From Aquila chrysaetos chrysaetos (Eukaryota; Chordata; Aves; Accipitriformes; Accipitridae), in the NCBI RefSeq assembly GCF_900496995.4, contig NW_024470382.1:744001-808000 (forward strand): a stretch of 64,000 bases of DNA. The letters run 5' to 3'. The position numbers and the translations under genes are program-made. The stretch's first letter is position 1. Each line of letters begins with the position of its first letter. This document shows, one piece after another, positions 1-11,596 of this stretch. The notes beneath the pieces were generated by a model, which saw only the letters and a program-made list of their open reading frames with translations, was not told the DNA's origin and did not search any database.

Positions 1-1830
1 AAGCCTTGAACAAGGATTTTGACCCGAAAACGGGGCTTTGGGCCCTACAAATAGGTGTTTGGACACTCAAAATGAGGCCTTGGACATGAAGGAAATGGGG
101 CTTTGAGCCCTAAGTAAGTGAGGCGTTTGTACCCTAACATGAGGGTTGGGACCCTAGCATGGAGTCTTTCAACCCTGGAATCAAGGATTTGGACCCTAGA
201 AAGGAGGCTTTGGGACCTAAACCTGAGGCTTTGAGCCCTAAAAGGGGGTTCTGGACCCTCCAAATGAGGGTTTGGACACTCCAGATGTGGCTTGCACCCT
301 AAAAATGCCTGTCTGGACCCTAAAAAGAGGCTTCGGACCCTGAACATGAGACTATGCAAACTAAAACTAAGCCTTTGCACCCTGAAAATGAGGGGTGTGG
401 AGCCTAAAATGAGCATTTGGTAGGCAAAATGAAGACTTGGACCCTAGAAATGCGGCTTTGGACTCTACAAATGAGGCTTTGGACCTTCAAAATCAGACTT
501 TGGGGCATAAAAATGATGCTGTGGGCCCTAGAAATGCATCTTTGAACCTTAAAAGCGTGAACCCTGGAACTTTGGACCCTCCAAATAAGGGTTTGGACAC
601 TGCAGATGTGGCTAGGACCCTAAAAATGCCTGTCTGCATACTAAAAAAGCAGCTTTGGACCCTGAAAAAAAGGCATTTTTGGAGCCTGATGTGAGGCTTT
701 GGAAGGCTAAGACTTTAGAAAGTAAACAATGAGGCTTTGGACCCTAGAAATGCAGCTTTGGACTCTATAAAGAGGCTTTGGACCATCAAAATCAGACTTT
801 GGGCTTAAAAATGATGTTCTGGACCCTTTAAAATGAGCCGTTGAACCTTAAAAGCGTGAACCCTGGAACTTTAGGAATGAGGCTTTGGACCCTGACAGGG
901 AGGGTTTGGACCCTAAAACTGAAACTTTGGGCCTGGAAAAAAGGCTGTGGGTACTAAAAGATGGGCTTGGGCCCTAAAACCAAGGACTGGGGCCCGAAAA
1001 CTGGGCTTTGGGGCCTAGAAATGGGTCTTTGGACGCTCAAAATGAGGCCTTGGACATGAAGGAAACGAGGCTTTGAGCCCCAGGTGAGGAGTCTGTAGCC
1101 TAAAATGAGGGTTGGGACCCTAGCATGGAGTCTTTCAACCCCGGAATCAAAGCTTTGGACCCTAGAAATGAGGCTTTGGGACCTAAACCTGAGGCGTTGA
1201 GCCCTAAAAGGGGGTTCTGGACCCTCCAAATGAGGGTTTGGACACTCCAGATGCAGCTTGGACCCTAAAAATGCCTGTCTGGAATCTAAACCTGATGCTT
1301 TGGACCCTGAATATGAGACTGTTGAAAATAAAACTGAGCCTTTACACTCTAAAAATGAGGGGTTGGTTGCCTAAAATGAGGCTTTGGAAAGTAAACACGA
1401 GGCTCTGGACCCTAGAAATGCAGGCTTTGGACTCTACAAATGAGGCTTTGGACCTTCCAAATCAGACTTTGGGGCTTAAAAATGATGCTCTGGACCCTTT
1501 AAAATGAGCCGTTGAACCTTAAAAGCGTAAACCCTCGAACTTAGGAATGACACTTTGGACCCTGAAAAGGAGGGTTTGGACCCTAAAACTGAAACTTTGG
1601 GCCTGGAAAAAAGGCTGTGGGTACTAAACAACAGGCTTGGACCCTAAATACGAGGATTTTAGTCCTCAACTGGGGCACTGGACCCTTACCATGAGGCTTT
1701 AGACGTGAAGGAAATATGCAGTTTTGCAGCCTAGAATGAGGCCTCGATAGCAGACTTTGGGCCTTCCAAATGATGGTCTGCGCCCTTGAAATGAGTCTTT
1801 GAACCTTTACGAAGCCTGTGATGGAATTAC
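1..1830 (+). repeat. 21-bp tandem repeat array, sense orientation
   Basis: Imperfect tandem array with a unit of about 21 bp; the commonest form is TTTGGACCCTAAAAA followed by TGAGGC. Units vary from about 19 to 22 bp and carry many substitutions, so the array is old. A longer higher-order period is visible, because a variant containing ATGCCTGTCTGGA recurs near 315, 625 and 1,270. Since 21 is a multiple of three, four of the six frames are largely free of stops and give short heptad-repeat ORFs such as LDPKNEA and LWTLKMR. I read these as by-products of the period and not as genes. From about 870 the array belongs to the long duplication and matches 46,257 onward; the part before 870 resembles 45,640-46,250 less exactly. 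Confidence 0.93.
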
Positions 1831-2330
1831 TCCTTCATTGTTTATAATGTTGAGCAGATGCATGGATTAGTAATGTTTCATAGTATTAATTCAGCAGGCT
1901 CTCAGTCACTTACTGAGGACCTGTGACGGGTAAGGGGTCTCTCTTCCTTGGGTACGGATCTGAAACCTTGAGAGGTGTCCCTGCTCGAGGGGACAGTCGC
2001 TGGGCGTGCAGTCCAGCTGCACTTCAGGGAGAGCTCGACGTGGGCACAACCTGATGAGCCAAGTGGCTGGCTGCTAGCCAAGAGCCGAGACAGGCTGGAT
2101 GTCTTCATTTCCTCTCCGGTATCTTGTTCTGTACTTTGGTTATCTTGCACTTCTTTTTGGGTGTCGAAACCACCTTTCGAAGTCTTTTCCGAGACACCTT
2201 CGCTCCCTCGCCTGTGAGCCAGGGGCTTTCCAGCTTGCAAGTTCACCCCCAGGACGCCAAGGAGCCTGTCGCTCCTCAGTCACCCCGCACCAAAGCACGG
2301 CTAGGGGTCAAGTGTATCCATCCCACCCGT

Positions 2331-2382
2331 GCCGGTGAAGGACCGTTGTGAACAATTAAAAAAGTCGGCGCTCTTTCGCAGC
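2331..2382 (+). repeat. Short dispersed element, first occurrence
   Basis: About 50 bp around the core GAACAATTAAAAAAGTC, preceded by GTGAAGGACC, recurs with few changes at 5,657-5,710, and both occurrences are repeated in duplication copy 2 (near 47,716 and 51,032). It lies immediately 5' of the CpG island. I do not recognise the family. It could be the edge of an old retroelement or a conserved part of a duplicated promoter. The stretch from 1,830 to 2,330 around it is unclassified, with no convincing exon. Confidence 0.55.
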
Positions 2383-2419
2383 TTCCCGTCCCCGCAGAGC
2401 TTTCCCTCCCCTCAGGGCT

Positions 2420-2760
2420 TTCCCGCCTCTCTGCCGCCTCCCGAGAGCGGCGCTGGGATTGGGCAGTGCAGGCCCAGCTCTGATTGGCGGCGCTTCCCGC
2501 GGCAGCAGCCGATTGGCTGTCGCTCTGCCGGCCGGGGAGGGCTCTGGGCTGCAGGGGGGAGCGCTCCGGGGCGGGGCGGGGGGGGGGCGGTTGTCATGGC
2601 AGCGGCGCGGCCCAGCCCCTGCCGCGGCCTGCGCTGTCAGGCGCTGGTGGCGGGGGGCTCGGGGCCTGCCCTCCCGAGCAGCACCGCGAGTTAAGGCTGG
2701 GCAGTGTCAGGGAAATTCCCTTCCCGAGCGATCCTGTCGGCCAGTCTTCACAGTAGGAGA
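2420..2760 (+). promoter_or_regulatory. Orphan CpG-island promoter with CCAAT and GC boxes
   Basis: A dense CpG island of about 340 bp. It has three inverted CCAAT boxes (ATTGG at 2,458, 2,483 and 2,512), the spacing expected of NF-Y sites, followed by a GC-box run (GGGGCGGGGCGGGG, about 2,568-2,582) of the Sp1 type. An ATG in fair Kozak context follows at 2,596 and opens a frame of only 32 codons beginning MAAARPSP. No downstream exon could be attached. The CCDC81-like gene ends almost 4 kb away and points towards the island, so the island is not its promoter. It may drive an unrecognised or non-coding transcript, or be a promoter captured by the duplication. The promoter architecture is clear; its target is not. 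Confidence 0.72.
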
Positions 2761-2982
2761 GCGTATGAACTTTGTGGCTGTAGCTGTTAGTTCAGCGTAG
2801 GGGCTGCAGGGTAATGAGGTACTGGAATGTGGCCGCAGGCTCTGGGGTTGCTTATGCCGAAGGAAAACAAACAAAAGGCAGGATGCGAGCTGCAATCCAG
2901 CTTGCTTAGAAGAAGGAGCACTACCTGCGCCTAGCGTCAGGCTTCAGACCGCGTCAGGATGGCTTTGTCCCCTCAGAGCAAG

Positions 2983-4610
2983 TAGTGAGGCTTTAAAAAC
3001 GAGGCTTGGGGCCCTAAAAATTAGGGTTTGGACCCCAGAAAGGAGGCTTTCAGTCCTCAAAAATAATGAACGTTTGGGCCCTACAATGAGGCTTTCAGCC
3101 CTTCCAATTAGGCTTTAGGCCTGAAAGAGTTAGACCCCCAAATGAATATCTGGACCATAAAAATGAGTATTTGGACACCCAACGTGCGGCTTTGGCCCTT
3201 AGAAATGCGTCCTTGTACGCCCCGAATAACCCTTTGGACCCTGAACCTGAGGATTTGCTTTTTAAGTGGGGGCTTACACCCTACAAATGAGCATTTGGGC
3301 TGTCAAAATGAGGCTTGAGACCCTTAAAATGAGGAGAGGGATCCTACAAATGAGGCTTTGGGCCCTACAAATGAGACATGCAGGGAGAAATTGTGGCTTT
3401 CAAGATGAGGCTTTGGACCCTAAAAACTAAGATTTGGACCCTAGAAGTGAGGCTTAGAACCCTAAAAATGAGGCATTGGACCCCGAAAATGAGACTTTGG
3501 AACCTCAAAATTTGGGACTAGAAACAAAAGACAAGAATTTGGACAATAAAATGAGATTTTGGACTCTAAAAGATAAAGATCGGGGTCTTATAAATGAGGC
3601 TGTGGAGCCTCCAAATAAAGCTTTGGACCCTAAACCCAGTCCTTCGTTCCCTAACAAGAGGGTTTAGACCCTACAAATCAGTATTTGGCCACTCAAAATG
3701 AGGCTTTGGACTGGGAAATCAGGTTGTGTCCTATAATAAGGATTTGAACCCCATAAATGCAGCTATGGATCCTAACAATGAGGGGTTGGGCCATATAAAT
3801 GGGAACGTTGACTCTCATCATCCCAGTAAACTAAAACTGAGGCTTTGGGCTCTAAAAATGAGGCTTGGTACCCTAAAATGAGGGCGAAGGCCCTACCAAT
3901 GAAGCTTTGGATTCTAAAAATGAAGGTTTTGATCCGAAACTGACTCTTTGAGCCTTAAAAATGAGGCTGTGGACAAAGAATGCCCCAAGCCTGTCAGTGT
4001 TTAAGAGGCATTTGGACAATGCCCTCATTAACATGCTTTAACTTTGTCAGCCCTGAATTGGTCAGGCAGTTGGACTAGATGATTGTCGTAGGTCCCTTGC
4101 AACTGAAATAGTCTATGCTGTTCTATTCTAAAAAAACGAGGCTATGGGAGCTAAACTGAGGGTTTGGACCCTAAAAATGAAGCTTTGGACATTCAAAATC
4201 AGACTTGGGGCATTAAAAGTGATGCTTTGGGCCCTTAAAAAGTCTTTGCACCTTTGAAGCGGGGTTCGGAACTTACAGATGCGTGTTTGTATCATAAAAA
4301 TGAGGTTTTGGACCTTAAAAATGACTTTCTGGACCCCCAAAAGGAGGCTTTGGGCCCTAAAAATGAGGCTTGCATCTTGAAAATGAGTGTTTGGATCTTA
4401 AAAATGAGTCTTTAGAGACTAAAACGAGGCTTTGGACCCTGAAAGTAATGATTTAGGCTGTAAATTGAGGCTTTGGGGCCCTTAAGTAGGTTTTTGTGCA
4501 TTTAAGATGCAGCTTTGGGCTCTCAAAAGGAGGCTTTGTACCCTAAACATGAGGGTTGGGCCTCAGAAATGATGATTTGGGCCTTAAAAAGGAGGGCTTT
4601 TTTACCCAAA
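2983..4610 (+). repeat. 21-bp tandem repeat array, sense orientation
   Basis: Second block of the same 21-bp unit, sharing the TTTGGACCCTAAAAA core but more diverged than the first block. It is split by a CR1 3' end at 3,966-4,130. Its right half and the unique sequence after it (to about 4,885) also occur in a diverged third copy at 57,870-58,640. No coding sequence is supported here; the ORFs are period artefacts. Confidence 0.9.
3966..4130 (+). mobile_element. CR1 LINE 3' end, truncated
   Basis: The text around AGGCATTTGGACAATGCCCT, then GTTGGACTAGATGATTGTCG, then GTAGGTCCCTTGCAACTGAA is the characteristic 3' end of an avian CR1 element in sense orientation. It finishes in a short degenerate tail with TTCTATTCTA. 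Only the last ~165 bp are present, the usual 5' truncation. It sits inside the 21-bp array and is shared by both duplication copies, so it predates the duplication. Confidence 0.85.
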
Positions 4611-6340
4611 GTGTGCACAGACCTTGTAGCCCAAGGGGCAAGACTTGGATGGTATTCATACCTCAACCAGGCATGTCCTTGAGCAGCCTGATGGGCCCTG
4701 CTGTGAGCATGGGGTTGGGCTAGAAACTGCTTGATGTCCTGATTTGACGAGCTCAGCTGGGCAGGGTGACACTACAGACTCCCCGGTGAGACACATCTCA
4801 CCCCAACACTGAGCTCCTCGTTCTGGGTAGATCTCTCAAGTTTGGCACTTCAACAAGATATTCAAATTCCCAGCCTGGCACCCTCAGATCTCTTGCAAAC
4901 GGTGCAGAAAGATCTGCCCCTGCAAAGTGAAATTCAGCTTTACAGACACTCATCACACTGTTCCCCTCAGGAACAACCTTCACTCAAGGTCAGGCTTGAA
5001 TTTTTAGGGACCCTTGCCCCAGATGCTGGAGGGGGTCCTAAGCAGAAGCTTCCTGTAAGGACGGTTTGGTTCCTGGGTTGAATAGGATGGATTTGTGCAA
5101 AGAGGAAAATGCCAGGAAACAGGAGGCTACGTGATGAGTGCCATAGTGCTGGGACTGGAGCTGGACCTTCTGTCAGTGTGCTTGGCCCATGGGATGGCCA
5201 CATGGGGCACCTACTTGGAGGATTTCCTAAGTAGAGATATAAATAGGATATAAATTGGGTAAATTGGGAGTCAAGAGCCCTGAGTGGAAGTAGAAAGTCC
5301 AGCCCAGCAGAGCTGGGCTCAGCCTTGCTCTCTTTCCTTCCCTGGTCCCTTATGGCCCTGGGTGAAAGCTCGAGTGGCCTCCACTGCCCCTGCCATAGGT
5401 GCCCTCCATGCCTCCCGAGCTGCACTCGCATCTTCTCCTTTCCCCTCCAGGGACTTTCAGTTCTTCACAACATTGCTCCAAGTGTCTGGTTGCCCTCCCT
5501 TGCCCCAGAAAGCAGGTTCCTTTCCATAGCGGCCATGGAAAAGGTCCCTTGGATGGAAGAGGTCCTGAAAGAAGGTCCCTCAGATGGCCCCGCTTCCAGG
5601 ACCATGCTGGGCTGGTCTCAGAGCCATGGCCAACTGTAAAACCCTTCTGCCCCATTCCAGTGAAGGACCATTGCGAACAATTAAAAAAGTCAACACTCTT
5701 TTGCAACCTCTCCTTTGTGTTCTTACTCATCTCTCTCCCAAGCTCCTTGTGTCCCAAAGACAGATGGGTTTCTTGAAAAGAAGAGAGACCTCTAAAACAG
5801 TACTGCACGTTTTGGGAGCTCTTTGCCCACAGGAATGGCTTCAGGTCAGGACACTGAGGACAGGGCAGCTGTTTCTCTCCCTCTGTTTGCCCCTTCTCTG
5901 CAGCCTCTCCAGCAGCAGTGGTTTGCTCCCAAGCTGTGCCAGATGCACCCAAAAAGCCTTTCTTTTCCCACCGGGGATGTGAAGGAGCAATGAGCTGGGA
6001 AGAAACAGTCCCCTCTCCGGCCCAGAGCAGCCTTGTGGTTAGTTAGACCTTCCAAACATGGCCAAATAACATGCCCTTGTGTGTTTCCTGAGAAAAGAGA
6101 ACGCCACTGGAAAATGAGTACCGCGCCCCAGGTGATGGAAAAGCCCAAGGTGGCAATTTAGCCATGACATCAGTTACATCTAAGGGCTCTTTGAAGAGTC
6201 CCCACTGTCCCTCTAAATGTGCATTTCTAGAAGGAAGCGGCACCCCAGAACACAGATTCAAATCACGTACCTGTTTTGCCACTTCAGGTGGTGCTCCCTC
6301 TGCTCCGGGCACTCCAAGCTCTGGTCATTCTGGCTTGGGT
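4611..6340. other. Intergenic sequence without recognised gene
   Basis: Unique sequence between the repeat array and the 3' end of the CCDC81-like gene. The first ~275 bp recur, diverged, at 58,345-58,640. A second occurrence of the short dispersed element lies at 5,657-5,710. Open frames up to 200 codons exist on both strands (for example 5,350-5,952 minus), but none shows splice-flanked boundaries or a family I recognise. The tail end probably includes 3' UTR of the CCDC81-like gene. Confidence 0.5.
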
Positions 6341-6457
6341 CACTCCATCCTGGGTAGCCGTGATCTTCTCTTCTGGTAGTAGCATCGCATTGACGCCTCG
6401 TCCACTGGTGGCATCAGAAAAGAGGTGTCGTAGAGGGGCACCTCGAGTGGGCTGGTC

Positions 6458-9400
6458 TCAGGGCTTGATGGCGAAAGTATGGCTATTCGGGGTGGTGGAG
6501 GCAGGGTCTGGACTCCGCAACTGCTGGAAGGTCTTTCCTTTGGCCATCTTCAGCTCTCCACCTTCAAGGGCATCTTTCTTCTCTCCTTTTCCCTTTCCCC
6601 TGCACCTCGGAGGTTTTGCTGCCTGTGCTCGGCCCAGCTCTGATGCTCGGCCTTTGGGTGCGGGTTTGCCCTTGGGTTGGCCGGTCTTACGCTGCTTTTT
6701 GGCAAAGGAGGCTCCTGGGATCTCTGGCAGCCGCCTGGAAGGACACAACAGGAGGAGTCTGCCTGAGGGCACGGTGGGTTTGGGGCTGCATCCTGCCAGC
6801 AAGCCGTACACCTGTTTGCGCAGCCTCTGGCAGCTCAGCTCAGGAGAGGAAACCCCTGAGCTGAGACCCTCGGCTGACACACGGCTGTCCCCGTGCACAG
6901 CTCAGGAGGCCATGCTGGGGGTCTCCTGAATGGCTGGAGAGGAACCAGCCCTGTGAAATGGGGAGCTCCCGGCAGCCTCATCCCATGCCTCCAGGCGCTG
7001 CCTTCACCACTGTCGGGCAGCGATGAACGGCAAGTGTTTGGGTCTGCACAATGGGCTCTTGCCGGGTCAGAAAATGACCCTGTGCAGCACCAGCCCTGAA
7101 CCTCCAGACTCACCTGACCCGCAAGTTGTTCCTCATCTCCATCACCGCCTTATCCCAGAGCTGCTCACATTCGTTATTAGTCAAGCTTGAATTAGCAGGC
7201 AAGGGCGGTTCAGGAAATCTCGCTGGAAGCGGGAGGGAGAGATCTCGTCAGAAGAGCACTGTTGTGACGCTGCCGGCCCCACTGATACACAGGGGTGCTC
7301 AGGCCTCTTCCCAAAACACCCGAGTGGGCTGTTCTGCTTCCCTCACAGCTGCCAGAGGCCTCATGCCCTCCTCAACACTAGCTCTTTCCCAGCCCCCTCA
7401 TTTCCATGGTGTAATACGGTTTTGCAACCACACCATTGGCGCCAGATTTGGAAAAGAGGAGCAGGTGCTGTTGAGGTGACAGTCTCTTTTGGAGATCTAA
7501 TTCCTCGGGGGTGGGTGGGGAGGGGGGGACAGGGTCTTGGATCGCATCCTCCCACCACACCCTTGGGTGCATCCCACCCCAGGGCTCTGTTTTGGTGAAG
7601 CCAACGAGTTGTCAGGATAAAAAGCTGTGCCAAGCTGGTGTGAAGCTTTGGTGCAAGTCAGAGCCTTTTGACTGTCATCACCGGGGACTTTCTCATCAGA
7701 TCACAGAAGGTGGTTGCCCGCGCTATGGAAACAAGCCAGGAGCTGCTTTACCTTCCGTGTCTTGCCCGAGAGGTGGCAAACCCTCTTTTTTCTTCCCCTT
7801 GTCCTCAGCAGGGACATTTCTCAAGGCCTTCAGAGGGTCCCTGGGTGTTGGTTTGGTCACAAGCTCCAGTTCAAACCTGGAGACAAAGAGATGACACCAG
7901 CATGACCCACGGCACCAGCAGCCCTTGCCGCTTGCCGCGATCACCTGCTCACTGGCAGATTTTGGCACTGTTGTAGAGGCCGTTGTTTTCTCAAGTCAAC
8001 TCTCCCCCGTCCCTGAGGGCTGTCCTAGGAAATGGGGTCACCTGCCAAATAAGTCCAGGTCACCTAAACTCCTCTACCTGTGCCATCAAGTCTGCCTACA
8101 GGCTGGGGATATGCATGATTGTCACTGCCTGTGTCTCCCTGGGAGGACACCCATGGTCATAAGGAGCAAATGCTACCAAACTGCAGCTGAGCAGCCGCGT
8201 CAGCTGGAAACATACTCACTCAGGAAAGATGATAACACGGCCAGAGAGAGTCAAGGAAGCAATGGATGCCACCCGGGACACCACCATTTTGAGCAGCTGG
8301 GGGACCTGCAACAGATGAGCATGAAGGTGGCGGGAAATCCTCAATGTGGCCGAGGCACTCAATTTGGGAGGAGTCCAAGGCAGCGAGAGATGTTGAGACC
8401 GTAGCTCTCACTGGTCACGACTGGCTGGCCACGTCCTGGCGGGCCACATGCAAGCAGTGCTGGGGCACTGCAGTGGGACTGCCCGAGCAGTGGGGAGACC
8501 AAAAGGCTCACCTTGAATGCAGCCTTTTCTAGGTTCCTCTTCCCAGACATCCTTTCCAGGAAGTCAAAGTAGAATCTCATTTGCACACTCCTGCCTTCGA
8601 TGAGGAGCACCCCCACGTCCCTCAGGACAAGGGCAACGTTCTCCCCCTTCCCCAGGCACTGAGACAGGAGGGACGTGACGCCTAGGATGCAGCCCTCCAC
8701 TTTTCGCCGGGACACAGAGGCATCCATGGCCACCTTGGCATATTTCATAGGCTCCAGCACCTTACTGCCTGGAAAAACACACAAGAGGGACAGAGGCGCT
8801 CACCCAGTGGCCGTTCCACAGCCATTTCCCAAGGGCTGCTTATTGCAGTCATCGCCCAGAAAGGCCCCATTTTTGGACCTGCTCCGCAGAGGGGGCAGTT
8901 TGCTTTCAGAAAAGGGATGCGATATCCCCTTTCACCCCGACCGTGCAGGCAGCCAGGGTTTAATCCGCCATCTTACCAGGAAGGTTGTCTTTATCGTCCA
9001 TGAGATTGTGCACAGTTGCAAGGTTCCTGGCCAGGCGAAACACCGGCCTCTGGATAATCACAATCTCATTCCCAACCTGTGTCCGTGTGGGGACCACATC
9101 GAAGGAGCCAAGGGTGGGAATTCGGACCCTCTGTGAGTGGAAGAGAAGGGAAGAGCTGAAGGGTGAGGACTGGCTGGAGGGAAGAGCGGGGGGTGGCCCT
9201 GTTTAGGCCGGACCCTGCCAGCTCCCGCTGTTCAGAGGCACGAGCCAGGGCAGTGGGGAGAGCTTTGAGGAAGAGATGCTGAGTCCTCTCCCTCTCCTTT
9301 CCCCTCTAAAAGAACAGTGCTGGAGTCAGGGCAGAAGCAGCCCGAGGGCATCCAGGGGTCTCCAGTGACCAGGATCAGCCCTGTGGTACAATACCACCTA

Positions 9401-9981
9401 CCACAGGTGATACCACCCTTGCACGAGCCCTGTTTGTCCCTCAGTGTGGGCTTTTGGGGGGGGTGTCCTGCCTGCTGAGGAGGGGAAGAGTAACTGCAGG
9501 CCATGCCCCAGGGCCATGGGGACTCCCCACTTCTCTGGGTGGATGAGGAGGATGCGGGTGTCGCCCCACCTTGTGCAGCAGGAGCTGTTCTTGAACGTAG
9601 CCGGCCACTGCATCCCAGACAGAGGTTTGCTCTGGAAAGCAAAGGAAGATCAGGTCCTGCTCTGCATTTGCTGGCCCTCAACCCTCCAGCATCCCCTGAG
9701 CTGCGGCACATTGGCAGATGTGAAGTGTCATTGCTGTCCCCAGCCCCAGATGGAGACACCCCTGAGGTGGCTGCTGTGCTGAGTCTCGCCTACACAATGC
9801 TACAGCTGTTGGTCCTGACAATGCTCCTGCGGTGGCTGTGGCTGCCTGTACCTTTGGCGGTGGCGCTGGGCATCATGAAGGCGTGCTCCATCCCATCCCA
9901 GAAGTCCATCTTGGTCCGCCTCACGCTGGTGGGTTGCTCCTTAGGGGCGACAGCCATGTAGGAGCTCATCCCTGCGTTCAT
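6458..9981 (-). CDS. CCDC81-like protein with HU-CCDC81 domains, copy 1, last exon frameshifted relative to copy 2
   Basis: Eight minus-strand coding exons with matching phases: 9,981-9,852; 9,631-9,570; 9,130-8,977; 8,768-8,512; 8,305-8,220; 7,876-7,752; 7,222-7,114; and a terminal exon from about 6,860 to 6,458. They sum to 441 codons. Recognisable CCDC81 features are SVWDAVAGYVQEQLLLHK, then RIPTLGSFDVVPT and IIQRPVFRLARNLA (first HU-like domain, about residues 45-115), then VEGCILGVTSLLSQ and LRDVGVLLIEGRSVQMRFY (second HU-like domain, about 125-200), then VVSRVASIA. Human CCDC81 is centrosome- or cilium-associated; its longer coiled-coil tail is replaced here by a lysine-rich tail. The tail differs from copy 2 because of one extra C near 6,523, which shifts the frame and ends the protein about 39 codons earlier. 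Start choice (9,981) and the last acceptor (6,860) are the least certain points. Confidence 0.8.
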
Positions 9982-10084
9982 CCTATGGATGCTCCTCCAG
10001 GGTGCAGGACCCACTGTGGCCCACTTTTGTACTCCTGTGCAGGCGTGTCAGAGACCCAGTGTGACACCACGGTGACATAGCCAC

Positions 10085-10200
10085 TGCTGACTCTGCTGCC
10101 CACTGTGACATACAAGTGACCTGCTGCCCACTGTGACACGGTCTCAAGTGACCTGCTGCCTGCTCTGACATCCATCACCTTCTGCCTGCCGTGACATTGC
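10085..10200 (+). repeat. Short ~30-bp tandem repeat
   Basis: Three to four imperfect units built on GACCTGCTGCCCACTGTGAC, just upstream (5') of the CCDC81-like gene. The block is identical in the second duplication copy at about 55,459-55,574. No regulatory role is evident. Confidence 0.7.
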
Positions 10201-10269
10201 CACCACTATAACTGTTCGCTCAGCTCCTGCTCAGGTTTTGGCTGGACACGCAACTCACACTGAGGCCTG

Positions 10270-11276
10270 ACACGTGCTGGGAGCAGGGCCATTAGGTCAA
10301 AGCGTGGGTAAGACATTCGCAAGACACGATAGACAAGACAGGGTGATGGCTGTTCTGCAGCCCTTAAGACCTGCAGCTCACTGTCTCCGGTGGCCTTCGC
10401 CGCCTGTATTTTTGCCTAGTAACTGTCTGGCAGTTTCTTCAATATCCACTAACTTCCAGACATGGTATAGCTGGGAGGTAGAAATACGTCAGCTTGCCCA
10501 AAAAGCTATTGAAGTGGAGCCAACAGCAGCCGGGCTGTTGGGGCTGACGTGCTTCCCAGTGCGATACAGGGGACACCCACACCATGACGGAGGAGGAAGG
10601 ATGAGCACTCTCACCATTGCCTCAGGAACTACTTTGCTCATAAGCGCATGAGTTGGAAGTGAGGAGTCAGAGAACGTGGGAGTGAGACGTGTCGTGAATT
10701 ACTGAGTTAGTGACTCCAGGTGTCAGACTAGTCTGTGCTAGTGGGATTGAGCCCTTCTTTGATGTGTTTGGTTTTTTTCCAATGAGCTTCATAAAGTAAA
10801 GTTTCATTTACAGAGTACATTGGCCTGCAAATTTAAGAGATCCAAATGGACCGTAACATTGCATTGGTATCAGAAGCGGGATCTCTCTCAGACGGATTTT
10901 GTTGGAGGCACAAGGTGCTTTCGCCATGCCAACTGAGGCATTCATTTAAGGGTGAGTGTAGAGATACTGCGTGTCTGTAGATGCATGTCATGATGCAGGA
11001 AGAAAATCTGGACAGTGAGCAGCCACAACTGGGAGATAAATTTGAGAAGGGGGAGTGGCAAAACCCCCCAAGTGGGATTTATCCTGGGTTGAGAGCCACT
11101 GCATGAATACTGGTAGTATTTGGCATGAGTTTGACAGATGGCAGCTTTCTTGTCAGTTAAGGAAGGGAAAAGGAAAAGATGCGGTGTGTTGGCTACTGGA
11201 GAGGTGTCTTAGAGCAGCAATGGATACGATTGATGAGTTGAAGGGGGAGGATGTATGACCGAAAGAAGAAAACAAG
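10270..11276 (+). mobile_element. ERVL-like LTR, primer-binding site and leader fragment
   Basis: A retroviral primer-binding site reads TGGTATCAGAAGCGGGAT at 10,865-10,882, close to the leucine-tRNA type site of ERVL elements. It is preceded by sequence ending in CA at 10,863, with a possible poly(A) signal region (CATAAAGTAAAG near 10,790), so the LTR occupies roughly 10,270-10,863; its 5' border is not fixed. About 390 bp of leader or gag-region sequence follows, until it is interrupted at 11,277 by another LTR. No intact retroviral gene is present. In copy 2 the internal sequence resumes beyond that LTR. Confidence 0.65.
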
Positions 11277-11596
11277 TGTCGTGGTTTAACCCCAGCCAGC
11301 AACTGAACACCACACAGCTGCTCACTCACTGCCCCCCCACCCAGTGGGATGGGGGAGAAAATCGGGAAAAGAAGTAAAACTCGTGGGTTGAGAGAAGAAC
11401 GGTTTCATAGAACAGAAAAGAAGAAACTAATAATGATAATGATAACACTAATAAAATGACAACAGTAATAATAAAAGGATTGGAATGTACAGATGATGGG
11501 CAGTGCAATTGCTCACCACCCGCCAATCGACACCCAGTTAGTCCCTGAGCGGCGATTCCCCCCCGCCCCCACTCCCCCCAGTTTATATACTAGATG
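11277..11596 (-). mobile_element. ERVK-like LTR, truncated at the duplication breakpoint
   Basis: Starts TGTCGTGGTTTAACCCCAGC and follows, base for base with few changes, the complete LTR at 56,651-57,234, but stops at 11,596 after ATACTAGATG, where unrelated sequence begins. Orientation is set to minus because the related copy at 21,018 is flanked by a reverse-complement primer-binding site. A class II (ERVK-type) assignment rests on that lysine-type site. Confidence 0.85.

Larger units (their letters stand above)
870..11596 (+). repeat. Segmental duplication, copy 1
   Basis: This stretch is nearly identical, in direct orientation, to 46,257-56,970. The offset drifts only from +45,386 to +45,374 through a few short indels; the largest is a 9-bp difference near 5,255. 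I see scattered single-base differences but computed no percentage. The left edge is blurred because it lies inside the 21-bp array. The right edge is sharp at 11,596, inside an LTR that is complete in copy 2. It contains 21-bp arrays, a CpG island, a CCDC81-like gene on the minus strand and an ERVL-like LTR. It may be a recent segmental duplication or an assembly artefact (two haplotypes placed in series). The different right-hand flanks favour a real event but do not prove it. Confidence 0.95.

Noticed and set aside
1..1830. Many short ORFs with heptad-like repeats (LWTLKMR, SFLGSKA, LIFRVQS) on both strands
   Set aside because: They follow from a 21-bp period that is a multiple of three; units contain frameshifting indels and the open frames appear on both strands at once.
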